From Candidatus Latescibacterota bacterium (GTDB taxonomy: Bacteria > Latescibacterota > UBA2968), in NCBI GenBank assembly GCA_022824945.1, contig JAJDYX010000031.1, positions 62,001 to 126,000 of the forward strand: a stretch of 64,000 nucleotides of DNA. Direction: 5' to 3'. The position numbers and the translations under genes are program-made. Below the pieces are notes generated by a model. The model was not told the DNA's origin. It ran no database searches and saw nothing but the letters and a program-made list of their open reading frames with translations. This document shows, in pieces, positions 1-8,936 of the stretch (position 1 is the first letter of the stretch; each line of letters starts with the position of its first letter).

Positions 1-2
1 GG

Positions 3-542
3 TCGTTTAACGCGATCGATGGTCTGCGAATATGCAAAGACGTGGAACACCTCGACTTATTGTGGTTGGAAGACCCGATCCGATGGGAATGGGGCAACGT
101 AGATGCCCTGGCAAAAATTTGTATGCAAACAGAAACGCCGATCTGTACAGGCGAAATCTTTTACGGCGCAAAGCTATTTCGAGAACTCATGGAAAAGGGC
201 GCATGTGACTTGCTCGAACCCGACATACCGCGCAGTGGTGGCGCCATAGAAACGCGGCGCATCGCAGAATTGGCAGAAATGTATCACATGTCGATCGCAC
301 CGCATTATATGGCGAGCACAGTAGCGGGCATAGCCGCCGTGCATATCTGTTCCACCATACCCAATTTCCTGGCTCTGGAATATCACTCGGCCAATATCCC
401 GCTGTGGTCAACGATGTTGAACATCAAAAACCCGATTCAAAATGGATACATCACCGTGCCAGAGGGTCCCGGGTTGGGCATCGAATTAGACGAAGAAGAA
501 ATCTTAAAACACCTGCCCGATGGCACGGAATTATGGTCTTAA
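3..542 (+). CDS. Mandelate racemase/muconate lactonizing enzyme family protein, C-terminal part (enolase superfamily dehydratase)
   Basis: The 5' end lies outside the window and about 179 residues remain. They form the C-terminal part of an enolase-superfamily TIM barrel. Visible family motifs are LEDP near fragment residue 22, whose Glu is a Mg ligand, TGE near residue 50, a second Mg ligand, DIPRSGG near residue 74, and APHYMAS near residue 100, where the His is the usual general acid/base of the mandelate-racemase/sugar-acid-dehydratase branch. The first metal ligand (Asp) would be upstream. Members usually dehydrate or epimerise sugar acids. The substrate cannot be told from the fragment. 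The gene is followed 19 bases later by a heparinase-like lyase and then convergently by a TRAP transporter, which suggests breakdown of acidic sugars. It ends in TAA. Confidence 0.9.
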   Translation, partial: SFNAIDGLRICKDVEHLDLLWLEDPIRWEWGNVDALAKICMQTETPICTGEIFYGAKLFRELMEKGACDLLEPDIPRSGGAIETRRIAELAEMYHMSIAPHYMASTVAGIAAVHICSTIPNFLALEYHSANIPLWSTMLNIKNPIQNGYITVPEGPGLGIELDEEEILKHLPDGTELWS

Positions 543-561
543 AAACAGAAAGGACCAAAAT

Positions 562-2829
562 ATGAAATTCCCATCCATTCGTCCGCCGCGCACCAATTAT
601 ATCCGGCCACTCGACGGTGAAACGCTCACACTCTCACCTCCCGGCTTTAGCTGGTGGCGAGCCGCTGATCGGGCTACATGTCAATACCGCGTAATTGTCA
701 CACGCGAAGGAAAACCCTATTACGAATCCCCCCTGCTCTCCGATCCCATACACCACCCAGACCGCGTTTTTGCACCCGGAACATACGACTGGCATGTACA
801 GGCCATTGTGGATGGCGCAGTTCGAGCGCGCTCGGAAAGCCGTTCTTTTGAGATTGCCGATTGCGCTGCCGAACAACCTCACCCAGACGCCGCTGCACTG
901 TTGGCAAATGTCCCAAAAGAACGCCCGCGACTCTTCTTTCTGGCATCTGACATGGAAGATGTGCGCCGCTCGCTAACATCCACCCGATCCGAAGCATTCG
1001 AAGCCCTGAAAAAAGATGCCGACCACGCGCTCACTCTCGAACTACCATCAGAACCGACCTACGACCAGATTGAAGACCCTGCCGAACGCAGACTGGCTTA
1101 TGTCGAGTGCTTCGGAACCATGCGAAAATATCACGATGGCGGCATGCGAAGCCTCGCACTCTTTTATTTGCTCACAGGAGAGAAGCGATATGGCGAAGCC
1201 GCACGGCGCTTTATCGTTGACGCCGCGCAGTGGGATGTGGAGGGCATATCCTCTATTCTCGCGCCTTATGGCGACGAAGTCGGCCTCGGATTGCTCAGGG
1301 CTGGCGCGGAAGTCTATGACTGGATCTACGATATTTTCACCGAGGACGAACGCGAACTCGTCGCGCGCATGCTCGGCGCACGGGCAGACCAGATGATCCG
1401 CAGACTGGAGAAACACGATTATACATTCACGCCCGAAGAGAGCCACAACGGTCGCCTGCCCGGCTTTTTGCTCGAACACGCCATTGCATGTGCAGAAGAC
1501 GAACGCGCCCCTTCATGGGCGGAATACGCACTCAAACTTATTGCGACAAATTTCCCCCACTGGACAGGGCATGAAGGGGGCTGGGCGCAGGGGGTCCCCT
1601 ATGGCCTGTCTTACAACTCGCGAGACGCAATGCCCTTTCACTCATGGACATTGGCGACCGGGCACGATATATGGCTCAAACCCTATTATCAGAACATGCC
1701 GTGGTTTTTTTATTATGTCGTTTCTCCAGTTGGCGAACTTATGCCATTTGGCGATACTGAAGATCAACCCGTTCGCGCCTCACAGGCCAGAACTTTTCTC
1801 CAATTCCACGGTCTCAGATTGCAAAATCACCGGCTGCGCGCCTGGGCAAACCAGGTACACGACCCTGAAGGTCGGTCCGCGGAGATCGATCCCTTTCCCG
1901 GCATTCTACTCGAAGACAAGCCCATCCCGAAAGAAAAAGATACAATACCACAAGACCGCGCCTTTCGAGGCGTTGGCTGGGGCGCCTTGCACAGCGACAT
2001 CGAACATCCGGACAGTGATTTTATGGTCCTCTTTCGATCATCGCCCTTTGGCGGCGTGAGCCACGGTCATGCGAGCCAGAATGATTTTGCAGTAATGAAA
2101 GGCGGACGCGCTTTAATCTGCGCCGGAGGTCTTCGATTCCCGCATCACGGCACGCCATTTCACAACGAATACGCACAACACTCTATTTCGCACAACTGTG
2201 TTCTCGTCAATGGCGAGGGAGCGATCAACCGGGATGGCAATCGCGGTGGCAAAATTATCGATTTTAAGACTACAGATCCGTTTGGCTATGTCTGCGGTGA
2301 AGCCGAAAACGCTTACGGAGACCGGTTGAACCGATACAGGCGACATCTCGTGATGATCCGCCCGTCGATCTTGATCCTCGTCGATGAATTGGAAGCCCCC
2401 GAAGCATCGACATTCCAGTGGTTATTACACGCATTCGAAAAATTTGATCTCGATGCGACGACTGTCACATCCAACCGCAAGGGCGCATCATTAAAAGGTC
2501 AGCTTTTTGGCTCAACAAATCTTAGCCTCAGCCAGACAAATGCCTGGCCCGTAGCACCAGATAAAGGCTATCCGACTCTCGATAAAGAATTGCCCGAAAA
2601 GCGATGGCATTTTACGGCCGAGACAGAGCGCGTAGAACGCTGTCGAATTGCCGCGATTTTCTCTGTCCGCGGTCTCGGCGAGAGCGATCCCGACTTTTCG
2701 ATGACTGTATCAGAAAATCAAATCGCGCTTTCTGTGGGAAATACAACAGCACAAATCAACATGTCTCCCGCTGAAAGCACCGTTCTCTCTCTATCATCCG
2801 GATCAGAAAATCTGACCATTCAGGCCTGA
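562..2829 (+). CDS. Heparinase II/III-like polysaccharide lyase with N-terminal DUF4962-type domain
   Basis: About 755 residues. The start at 562 is chosen because AGAAAGGA lies just upstream; an upstream in-frame codon at 520 lies inside the preceding gene. Residues 1-120 look like a fibronectin-like domain (LSPPGFSWW, then GTYDWHVQA). The middle is an alpha/alpha toroid. The last third is the beta-sandwich of heparinase II/III proteins, with a conserved patch around GGVSHGHASQNDF. No signal peptide is evident from this start. The family cleaves uronic-acid-containing polysaccharides by beta-elimination; the substrate is not known here. Its last ten bases overlap the convergent TRAP permease gene. 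Together with the enolase-superfamily gene it probably forms a short catabolic operon. Confidence 0.88.
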   Translation: MKFPSIRPPRTNYIRPLDGETLTLSPPGFSWWRAADRATCQYRVIVTREGKPYYESPLLSDPIHHPDRVFAPGTYDWHVQAIVDGAVRARSESRSFEIADCAAEQPHPDAAALLANVPKERPRLFFLASDMEDVRRSLTSTRSEAFEALKKDADHALTLELPSEPTYDQIEDPAERRLAYVECFGTMRKYHDGGMRSLALFYLLTGEKRYGEAARRFIVDAAQWDVEGISSILAPYGDEVGLGLLRAGAEVYDWIYDIFTEDERELVARMLGARADQMIRRLEKHDYTFTPEESHNGRLPGFLLEHAIACAEDERAPSWAEYALKLIATNFPHWTGHEGGWAQGVPYGLSYNSRDAMPFHSWTLATGHDIWLKPYYQNMPWFFYYVVSPVGELMPFGDTEDQPVRASQARTFLQFHGLRLQNHRLRAWANQVHDPEGRSAEIDPFPGILLEDKPIPKEKDTIPQDRAFRGVGWGALHSDIEHPDSDFMVLFRSSPFGGVSHGHASQNDFAVMKGGRALICAGGLRFPHHGTPFHNEYAQHSISHNCVLVNGEGAINRDGNRGGKIIDFKTTDPFGYVCGEAENAYGDRLNRYRRHLVMIRPSILILVDELEAPEASTFQWLLHAFEKFDLDATTVTSNRKGASLKGQLFGSTNLSLSQTNAWPVAPDKGYPTLDKELPEKRWHFTAETERVERCRIAAIFSVRGLGESDPDFSMTVSENQIALSVGNTTAQINMSPAESTVLSLSSGSENLTIQA

Positions 2830-4706
2830 TTAGCAGACCGATAGTTTGAGATCGCGATGACACCGGCAATGAGCAGTGCGATACCCTGCAAATAAAGGCG
2901 GGCATCCCCCGATGGCGTGAGGAACAAGAGAAGGGCCGCGGCGAGTAAAAAGACGCGCTGATACGTGGGCAAAGGGGCAAACGCATGCCCCGCCGCGGCA
3001 GCTGATAGAGGTAAAATGCCGAGCAGGACGACGAGAATATTGGCGATTATAGCGGTAATATCAGAGGACAAAAGCAAAATTTCTGGATGCAGAACAAAGG
3101 CATAAGGCAAAGCGAAACCCACAAGGGCAAAGCGAAAAGCCGTAACACCAGTTTGCATAATACTCGCCTTTGCAATAGCAGCAGCCGTGTAAGCAGCCAG
3201 CGCGACGGGAGGCGTAACCATAGACATCATGCCAAAATAAAAAATGAACAAATGCGCGCTCAGTGGCACAATGCCGAGATCGCTCAGAACAGGTCCCACC
3301 AGAGTCGCCATAAGCAGATAACACACAGCAGAAGGCAAGCCCATGCCCAGGATAATGGTGGAGATCATCAGCAGAATCAAAGCCAGGATGATGTTATTCT
3401 GCGCCAGTGGCAACAAAGTGCTCGGCAATTTTGTGCCAATACCCGTGAGCGTCACAACACCGATAATAATACCCACGCAGGAAGCCGCTGCAATAAGCGA
3501 AACACCACCGTGTGCGGCTCTTTCCAATGCACTCATCATCGCGCGAGGCCCCACGCGCGTTGTGGGGCTGAACGCACCGACAATAAGAACAAAGAGCAGG
3601 GCGATACTCACAGCGCGAAAAGGCGTGTATCCCAAAACGAGAAATACAATAAGTGTGATGAAAGCGACGAGAAACACCAGGCCCCGGGGTCTGGGAGGAC
3701 GTTCCTGAACATCTCCATCGCCTGCAGACGCGCCAATGCGTTTGGCGTGAAAATGGACAATCAGCAAAAGAGCCGCGTAATAGAGGATCGCCGGAACCAG
3801 AGCTGCCTTGATGATCTCCAAATACGTGACAGCCGGCTCGACAATTTCGAGCATCATATATGCACCCGCCCCCATAATCGGTGGAACGAGCGCACCGCCC
3901 GAACTCGCTGCGGCTTCAATGCCGCCGGCAACAGTTGGACGAAAACCCGTTGAGCGCATCAGCGGAATGGTAAACGTACCAGTGGTCGCCGTATTGGCCA
4001 CAGCACTGCCCGAAAGCGACCCCATCATACCCGAAGAAATAACAGCCACTTTGGCTGGTCCCCCGGTACTATTGCGAAAAATGCGGCGAGCCGTATTCAG
4101 AATATATCCCGTAGCACCGGTCTCTTCGAGCACAGTGCCAAAAAGTACAAACAGAAAAACGTAGGTAAACATCACCTTCAACGCGATGCCAAAAACGCCC
4201 TGAGAATGGAGATAAGTCTGAGAGACAATGCGCTCCCAGTTATATCCTCGATGAGGAAAGAGCCAATCGGGCAGGATATATCCATAAGCGGCATAAATCA
4301 GAAAAGCGAGCGCAAGCAGGGGCAACGTGAAACCAATGGCACGACGGGTGGCTTCCAGAACCAGGATAAGCCCAATGAGACCGACAACATGATCAAGCGC
4401 GTGTTCGAGTCCTGCGCGATTGCCCAGGGATTGACCATTGAGCCAGGAAAATTGAAAGAAAGATTCGGTTTGGGTCAGGACATAACCAAAACAGAAGATA
4501 ACTGCCAGCACAAAAAAAAGATCGAGGATCTGGAGAGATTTATTGGAATGGATCGGATATTTCAGAAAAACAAGACTCAAGCCCAGCAGGGCAAAAACCG
4601 ATAGCTGGGCTTGTGGTGAAAGTTGCGGATAATTGACTTCGACCAGAATAAAAAGACCGAGCAACGCAGAGATAATGCGAAACAGGTGGGAATGGAGGCG
4701 CGTCAT
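2820..4706 (-). CDS. TRAP transporter, fused large/small permease subunit (TAXI type)
   Basis: About 628 residues, almost entirely hydrophobic helices, the usual size of fused DctQM-like permeases that partner with TAXI binding proteins. Typical signatures are GSAVANTATTGTFTIPLM and the repeated small-residue helices with PPVALAAYTAAAIA. The first four helices correspond to the small subunit and the remainder to the DctM domain. It should import an organic acid or similar solute using an ion gradient. The start at 4706 is preferred; a start seven codons earlier would lie inside a tandem-repeat element (4709-4742), which occupies the whole upstream region, and no clear Shine-Dalgarno is visible. 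The binding-protein gene lies upstream in the same direction, 137 bases away. It is convergent with the heparinase gene. Confidence 0.93.
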   Translation of the reverse strand: MTRLHSHLFRIISALLGLFILVEVNYPQLSPQAQLSVFALLGLSLVFLKYPIHSNKSLQILDLFFVLAVIFCFGYVLTQTESFFQFSWLNGQSLGNRAGLEHALDHVVGLIGLILVLEATRRAIGFTLPLLALAFLIYAAYGYILPDWLFPHRGYNWERIVSQTYLHSQGVFGIALKVMFTYVFLFVLFGTVLEETGATGYILNTARRIFRNSTGGPAKVAVISSGMMGSLSGSAVANTATTGTFTIPLMRSTGFRPTVAGGIEAAASSGGALVPPIMGAGAYMMLEIVEPAVTYLEIIKAALVPAILYYAALLLIVHFHAKRIGASAGDGDVQERPPRPRGLVFLVAFITLIVFLVLGYTPFRAVSIALLFVLIVGAFSPTTRVGPRAMMSALERAAHGGVSLIAAASCVGIIIGVVTLTGIGTKLPSTLLPLAQNNIILALILLMISTIILGMGLPSAVCYLLMATLVGPVLSDLGIVPLSAHLFIFYFGMMSMVTPPVALAAYTAAAIAKASIMQTGVTAFRFALVGFALPYAFVLHPEILLLSSDITAIIANILVVLLGILPLSAAAAGHAFAPLPTYQRVFLLAAALLLFLTPSGDARLYLQGIALLIAGVIAISNYRSANQA

Positions 4707-4708
4707 TT

Positions 4709-4832
4709 TGAAACCACAGATGAACACGGATAAACACAGATGGTAACATCATTGTTATTTCGAACCTGGACGCTCATTGTCGCATGATGAGCCTTTATCA
4801 GTGTCCATCTGTGTCTATCTGTGGTTGCTTTT
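4709..4832. repeat. Inverted pair of CCACAGAT/ATCTGTGG 12-mer tandem arrays (MITE-like element, copy 1)
   Basis: The left arm (4709-4742) contains three units of the form ACAGATGAACAC/GGATAAACACAGAT. The right arm (4796-4832) is its imperfect reverse complement, with ATCTGTGTCTATCTGTGG. A spacer of about 55 bases lies between them and contains GCCTTT just before the right arm. The arms could pair as a long hairpin in the TRAP operon transcript. A second element of the same design lies at 23635-23742; similarity between the two continues into a T-rich stretch after GTGGTTG. No open reading frame of its own is convincing. Confidence 0.75.
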
Positions 4833-4843
4833 TTGTCGTTATT

Positions 4844-5794
4844 TTAATCCTGCCAGATACCAATTTCTTTGAAATATTTTATCGCACCCGGATGAAAAGG
4901 CGTACCCGTATCCCGAACGATATTCTTGGGATTTATCGCCCTGCCTGCCGGGTGTTTTTTTACGACTTCCTCACGGCGTTCATAGAGCGTTTTGGTAAAA
5001 TTGTAAACCGTATCTTCGCTCAAACTCGCCCGCGTGATGAGATGCATAGACCCGACATTCATTCCGGCGAAATCTTCTGCTTGCCCCCGGTACGTATTGG
5101 CGGGAATCGTCGCGGCAAAAAAGAATGGATAAGTCTCAAAAAGGCTTTGTTTGGCCGATTCATCGTAGGGAATAAAATAAATATCCTGAGACGCGCTGGC
5201 CTGAGTGATCGAAGCCGTAGGCACTGCACCCCCTAAAAAAGCCGCAGCAGCCGATCCGTCGGCGAGCATGTCAACCGTTCCCGCCTGCGTATTGTAAAGC
5301 GGTGTGAAATCGTCATACGTAACGCCATGCGCATTCAGGATGGGTCTTAAGAAATACTCAAAACCCGCCCCCGCTGGCCCAACGACAACGCGCTTGCCCA
5401 CGAGATCGCTCAAACCAGTGACACCCGCGCCTTGTGGCGCAATAAAAAGCGCGACATTCGGCGCCAATGTCATAACCGCATTGATATTCTGTTTCTCTCC
5501 CCACGCGCCTTCTCCGCGCACGGCAAAATAGGAAATGGCGGCATTGGCCAGTGCAAAATCCAGTTCCCCACTCGAAAGACGGCGAATATTTTCCTGCGTA
5601 CCCTTGGTAGCCTCAGCAGAAACCTCCCAGGGCATGTGATCGTTGACAACCTGAGCAATCGCGCCACCCACGACAAAAAACGCACCACCGGGCGGTGCCG
5701 TACCCACGCTGAGAAATTTATTCTCTCGATCCTGAGGCGCACCGCATCCGATGAACATGGCTACCGCGAAGATGAGTAACGCTTTGTACTGCAT
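4844..5794 (-). CDS. TAXI family TRAP transporter solute-binding lipoprotein
   Basis: 316 residues. A short N-terminal hydrophobic stretch ends in the lipobox-like MFIGC (Cys17), so the mature protein is probably a membrane-anchored periplasmic lipoprotein. The family signature follows: SVGTAPPGGAFFVVGGAIA, then KGTQENIRRL, LDFALANA and the central VGKRVVVGPAGAGFEYF. These are hallmarks of TAXI binding proteins, which deliver solutes such as organic acids to fused TRAP permeases. The permease gene follows in the same direction. The 137-base gap between the two holds an inverted pair of 12-mer repeats. The ligand is not identified; the neighbouring lyase and dehydratase suggest a sugar acid. 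Confidence 0.93.
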   Translation of the reverse strand: MQYKALLIFAVAMFIGCGAPQDRENKFLSVGTAPPGGAFFVVGGAIAQVVNDHMPWEVSAEATKGTQENIRRLSSGELDFALANAAISYFAVRGEGAWGEKQNINAVMTLAPNVALFIAPQGAGVTGLSDLVGKRVVVGPAGAGFEYFLRPILNAHGVTYDDFTPLYNTQAGTVDMLADGSAAAAFLGGAVPTASITQASASQDIYFIPYDESAKQSLFETYPFFFAATIPANTYRGQAEDFAGMNVGSMHLITRASLSEDTVYNFTKTLYERREEVVKKHPAGRAINPKNIVRDTGTPFHPGAIKYFKEIGIWQD

Positions 5795-5888
5795 AGCTAT
5801 CCTTTCAAAGTTTACAAATCGGACACTTCAACTATTGCAATTTTTGATAGCATCCAGATTCAATCGCTGTGCGCCCGAAATAACGATG

Positions 5889-5938
5889 GCGCAGATTTAA
5901 TCCGTGAAATCCGCGCCATCCCTTTAATCCGCGATCAA
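5889..5938. repeat. ATCCGCG-type 12-mer repeat array abutting a stop codon
   Basis: Units of the form TTTAATCCGYG, AAATCCGCGCC and TTTAATCCGCGATC lie between the TRAP binding protein and the propeller gene. On the minus strand the array begins inside the TGA stop codon of the propeller gene (TGATCGCGGATTAAAG). The same leading string, ATCGCGGATTAAA, also provides the end of the lpxH gene near 43351, so this is a dispersed family rather than chance. Confidence 0.7.
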
Positions 5939-7248
5939 TTTGCCGCAATACAATAGAGGTGTTCACTGCCGCGCAAATACAACTCATCTCCCACAATAAC
6001 AGGAGATGCACCCGTGCCCTCGTCGAGTGTGTTTTCTGCGAGTACTTCAAATTCACTGCCATTCTTGATCACAAATGTCTTACCGCTAAGCCCGGCGAGG
6101 TAAATGCGGTCACCTGTGCCAACCAGCGGAGAGTATATGGGATTCACGCCCTGGAGTCGCACGGGACCGAAAACTGTTTCGCCTGTTTTGGCATTGAAAC
6201 AGAACAAAATGTTAGAAGTTTTTCTCATGCTATAGATATTGTTTCCGGAAAGAAGAGGCGAGGCAACATAAGGGGTTTTGTTGCCAGTAACAGTCCACAG
6301 AACGGCATTTGTCCCCGTAATATCGCCTTTGGCTTTATCGAGTGAAATCGCCAGCATGGCCGGGTCTCTATGGCCGCTTGTAACATAGACGATACCATCG
6401 GCATAGAGGGCCGTGGGAATGACATTTGACCCAAGTCCCGCACATTCCCATAAAACATCGCCAGTTTTGAGATCGTAACTTCGGGTCTTTCCGCTCGCGC
6501 CCACAATAATCTGTTGCGTGCCTTTATGTTCGACAACGATGGGCGTGACCCACGTCGTTCGTTCTGGTCGTGCCGTGCGCCAGATTTCCTCACCCGTGCG
6601 TTTATCCAGCGCGACAATAAACGAAGCGCCCTGATGATCCCAGTTGATAATCAGCGTATTGCCGTGAATAGTCGGCGAGGAGCCTTCTCCAAAAGAGCCT
6701 GCAACTCTCATATCGCCAAAGTCCTTATCCCATTTCAAATTGCCATCAAAATCAAAACAATACAAGCCCCATGAACCGTAAAATGCGTACAGGTGCTCCC
6801 CATCCGTAACACCCGATGTAGCAGCATAATTAGCTGTTTTATGAGTGCCTTCGTGGGGCACCGCCTCGTTCACGGTCTTTTCCCACACCACATCGCCACT
6901 TTTGCGATCCAGTGCAAGCAGCTTAAATTGATAGATATGAGTGGGCAATTTCTTTCTGGCTGTCTGGGCGACTTCTACGGTTTTGTCAGTCTTGACCGCT
7001 GTCTGAACAAAAATTTTATCGCCCCATATAATGGGCGTAGCATAACCCGTACCCGGAATTTTTGCTTTCCATCGGATATTGGTATCTTCGCTCCATTCCA
7101 CGGGAGGATTGCCCTTATCTACGAGTCCATTCGCATTTGGGCCCCGCAAGTGAGGCCAGTTATGCGTTTCCTTCGCCGCATGGTGTTTTGCCTGAACCAG
7201 AATTGGAATCAAACAGAACCCCATCAAAATCAAAAGCCATTTCTTCAT
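5935..7248 (-). CDS. PQQ-like beta-propeller (BamB-like) exported protein
   Basis: 437 residues with a Sec signal peptide (basic MKK, hydrophobic core, cleavage near VQAKHH). The mature N-terminus carries WPHLRGPNANG, the entry motif of PQQ-like propellers, followed by repeated blades with the A-L-D-x-x-T/S-G-x-x-x-W pattern (LALDRKSGDVVWE, VALDKRTGEEIWR, SYDLKTGDVLWEC). This predicts an eight-bladed periplasmic propeller. Nothing shows that it binds PQQ or has dehydrogenase activity; such proteins are often binding or scaffold proteins. AAAGGAG lies upstream of the ATG, and a consensus promoter lies at 7294-7322. Its stop codon runs into the repeat array at 5889-5938. It is divergent from a second propeller gene. 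Confidence 0.9.
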   Translation of the reverse strand: MKKWLLILMGFCLIPILVQAKHHAAKETHNWPHLRGPNANGLVDKGNPPVEWSEDTNIRWKAKIPGTGYATPIIWGDKIFVQTAVKTDKTVEVAQTARKKLPTHIYQFKLLALDRKSGDVVWEKTVNEAVPHEGTHKTANYAATSGVTDGEHLYAFYGSWGLYCFDFDGNLKWDKDFGDMRVAGSFGEGSSPTIHGNTLIINWDHQGASFIVALDKRTGEEIWRTARPERTTWVTPIVVEHKGTQQIIVGASGKTRSYDLKTGDVLWECAGLGSNVIPTALYADGIVYVTSGHRDPAMLAISLDKAKGDITGTNAVLWTVTGNKTPYVASPLLSGNNIYSMRKTSNILFCFNAKTGETVFGPVRLQGVNPIYSPLVGTGDRIYLAGLSGKTFVIKNGSEFEVLAENTLDEGTGASPVIVGDELYLRGSEHLYCIAAN

Positions 7249-7293
7249 CGCAAACTCCTTTCTGTGATGTGATATTTTGCAATTCAGAGGTGT

Positions 7294-7322
7294 AAAATAT
7301 CCGTTTAATGAATGGTTGTCAA
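7294..7322 (-). promoter_or_regulatory. Sigma-70-type promoter for the propeller gene ending at 5935
   Basis: On the minus strand, TTGACA (7322-7317) is followed after exactly 17 bases by TATTTT (7299-7294). Transcription would start near 7287, leaving a leader of about 40 bases before the ATG at 7248, with AAAGGAG in it. The match to consensus is strong but experimentally untested. Confidence 0.65.
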
Positions 7323-7394
7323 ACCTTTCTTTTTTGTTTACGTTGGGGACAGAGGTTGATGAACCGACTACTGACCATTTAAAAAAGGAATTTT

Positions 7395-8930
7395 ATGCCT
7401 GCACCTCTTTATCCCAAATCCATTCGATGGTGGCCCGCGGTCGCGATCGGAGTGTTAATGCTCATTGTACTATCGGTAATATGGATTCCCGAAAGGCCAA
7501 ACCGCCAGATGCAAGTTATGCCGACAATACTGGTCTGCTCAATTGGCTCTCTTTTGCTCTGCCTCTGGTTCTTTGCATTCTCCCGAGCGAGTCGAAAAAT
7601 TCGCGTACGGGGTCTAAGTATTCTTATACTCCTGATCATCCTGACAGTTTCATTATTCCAAATTCGCGGCTTTACGGGCGATCTGGCTCCCAAGATAGAG
7701 TGGCGCTGGTCTTCTGTTACAGCGATATCCGTGGCGGGACAGTCTTCAGATGGCCCCGACATAGACTACCCTCAATTTTTGGGTCCGCAACGCAACGCCA
7801 TCCTCGAAGGAATAAAACTGGAATCCGATTGGGTTCAAAATCCCCCCAAATTACTCTGGCGCGTACCCGTTGGTGAAGGCTTTTCCGCCTTTGCCGTTGT
7901 TGGCCGCACTGCCGTAACTCAAGAGCAAAAAGGCGATGATGAAACCGTAGTCTGTTACGACCTCTTGACCGGAAAAGAGAAATGGCGTCACAGCACACGC
8001 GCGCGATATGAAACCGCGATAGCCGGAATTGGTCCGCGAGCTACGCCAACCATATCGGACAACCGCATCTATTCTTTTGGCGCAACCGGCATCCTCACCT
8101 GTCTCGATTTGGAAACCGGTCGAGAAATCTGGTCGCGCGATACCGTGAAAGAAACCAATGCGCGTGTTAAAGAATGGGGCATGAGCGGTTCGCCTCTCAT
8201 TTTAGACGACAGAGTGATTGTGAGCCCGGGCGGACGAAACGAGCAATCCCTGATGGCTTATAACAAAAAAACCGGTGCTATTATTTGGGGAGGTGGTCGT
8301 GCAAGAGCGGGGCATAGCTCGCCCAGTTTGACTTCCATAGCGGGAATGGATCAAATACTCATCTTTAACAGAGGACAGGTTGCAGGTCACGATCCAACTT
8401 CCGGCAAATTGCTATGGGAATATCCCTGGACTGGTGGGATGACGCAACACGTTGCCCAACCCATTCCTCTGCCCGGAGACCGCATCTTTGTATCAACGGG
8501 TTATGGCATTGGCAGTGAATTGATTCAAATTGCGAAAAATAGTCGGGATGAATTTACTGCCGAACGGATATGGAAAAGCCCTCGTCTCAAAGCCAAATTT
8601 GCCAATATGGTCTATAAAGACGGATATATTTACGGACTGGATGACGGCGTCCTCGTGTGTTTGGATCCGACGGATGGACAGCGGAAATGGAAACGAGGAC
8701 GCTACGGGCACGGGCAACTCATTCTGGTAGATGATCTCTTGCTCATCCAGACCGAATCGGGCGATGTCGTACTCGTCGATGCCTCGCCAGATGAACACAA
8801 TGAACGCGCGCGCTTTCCCGCTCTGGGCAACCATACATGGAACGCTCCCACTCTTGCCGCACCCTATCTTCTCGTGCGAAATGATCGGGAAGCGGCGTGT
8901 TATGAACTTTCACTTAAAAAAATAAATTAA
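7395..8930 (+). CDS. Membrane-anchored PQQ-like beta-propeller protein
   Basis: 511 residues. Unlike its secreted relatives it starts with three predicted membrane helices (about residues 11-31, 43-62 and 72-90), then a linker, then the propeller beginning at DYPQFLGPQRN near residue 125. Blade motifs include CYDLLTGKEKWRH, CLDLETGREIWSR, AYNKKTGAIIWGG and CLDPTDGQRKWKR. With an odd number of helices and a cytoplasmic N-terminus the propeller would lie in the periplasm. AAAAAGGAATTTT precedes the ATG. The propeller resembles that of the gene at 19939-21180 in its entry motif and C-terminal blade (TLAAPYLLVRN versus TLANGKIFVRD), so the two are probably paralogues. The three-helix anchor is unusual. 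Its function is unknown. Confidence 0.87.
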   Translation: MPAPLYPKSIRWWPAVAIGVLMLIVLSVIWIPERPNRQMQVMPTILVCSIGSLLLCLWFFAFSRASRKIRVRGLSILILLIILTVSLFQIRGFTGDLAPKIEWRWSSVTAISVAGQSSDGPDIDYPQFLGPQRNAILEGIKLESDWVQNPPKLLWRVPVGEGFSAFAVVGRTAVTQEQKGDDETVVCYDLLTGKEKWRHSTRARYETAIAGIGPRATPTISDNRIYSFGATGILTCLDLETGREIWSRDTVKETNARVKEWGMSGSPLILDDRVIVSPGGRNEQSLMAYNKKTGAIIWGGGRARAGHSSPSLTSIAGMDQILIFNRGQVAGHDPTSGKLLWEYPWTGGMTQHVAQPIPLPGDRIFVSTGYGIGSELIQIAKNSRDEFTAERIWKSPRLKAKFANMVYKDGYIYGLDDGVLVCLDPTDGQRKWKRGRYGHGQLILVDDLLLIQTESGDVVLVDASPDEHNERARFPALGNHTWNAPTLAAPYLLVRNDREAACYELSLKKIN

Positions 8931-8936
8931 TGCGCC

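Noticed and set aside
3087..3953. 288-codon plus-strand frame opposite the TRAP permease
   Set aside because: It is antisense to a clear transporter gene, its product is rich in Arg, Gln, Asn and His as expected from the complement of hydrophobic codons, and it has no known domain.
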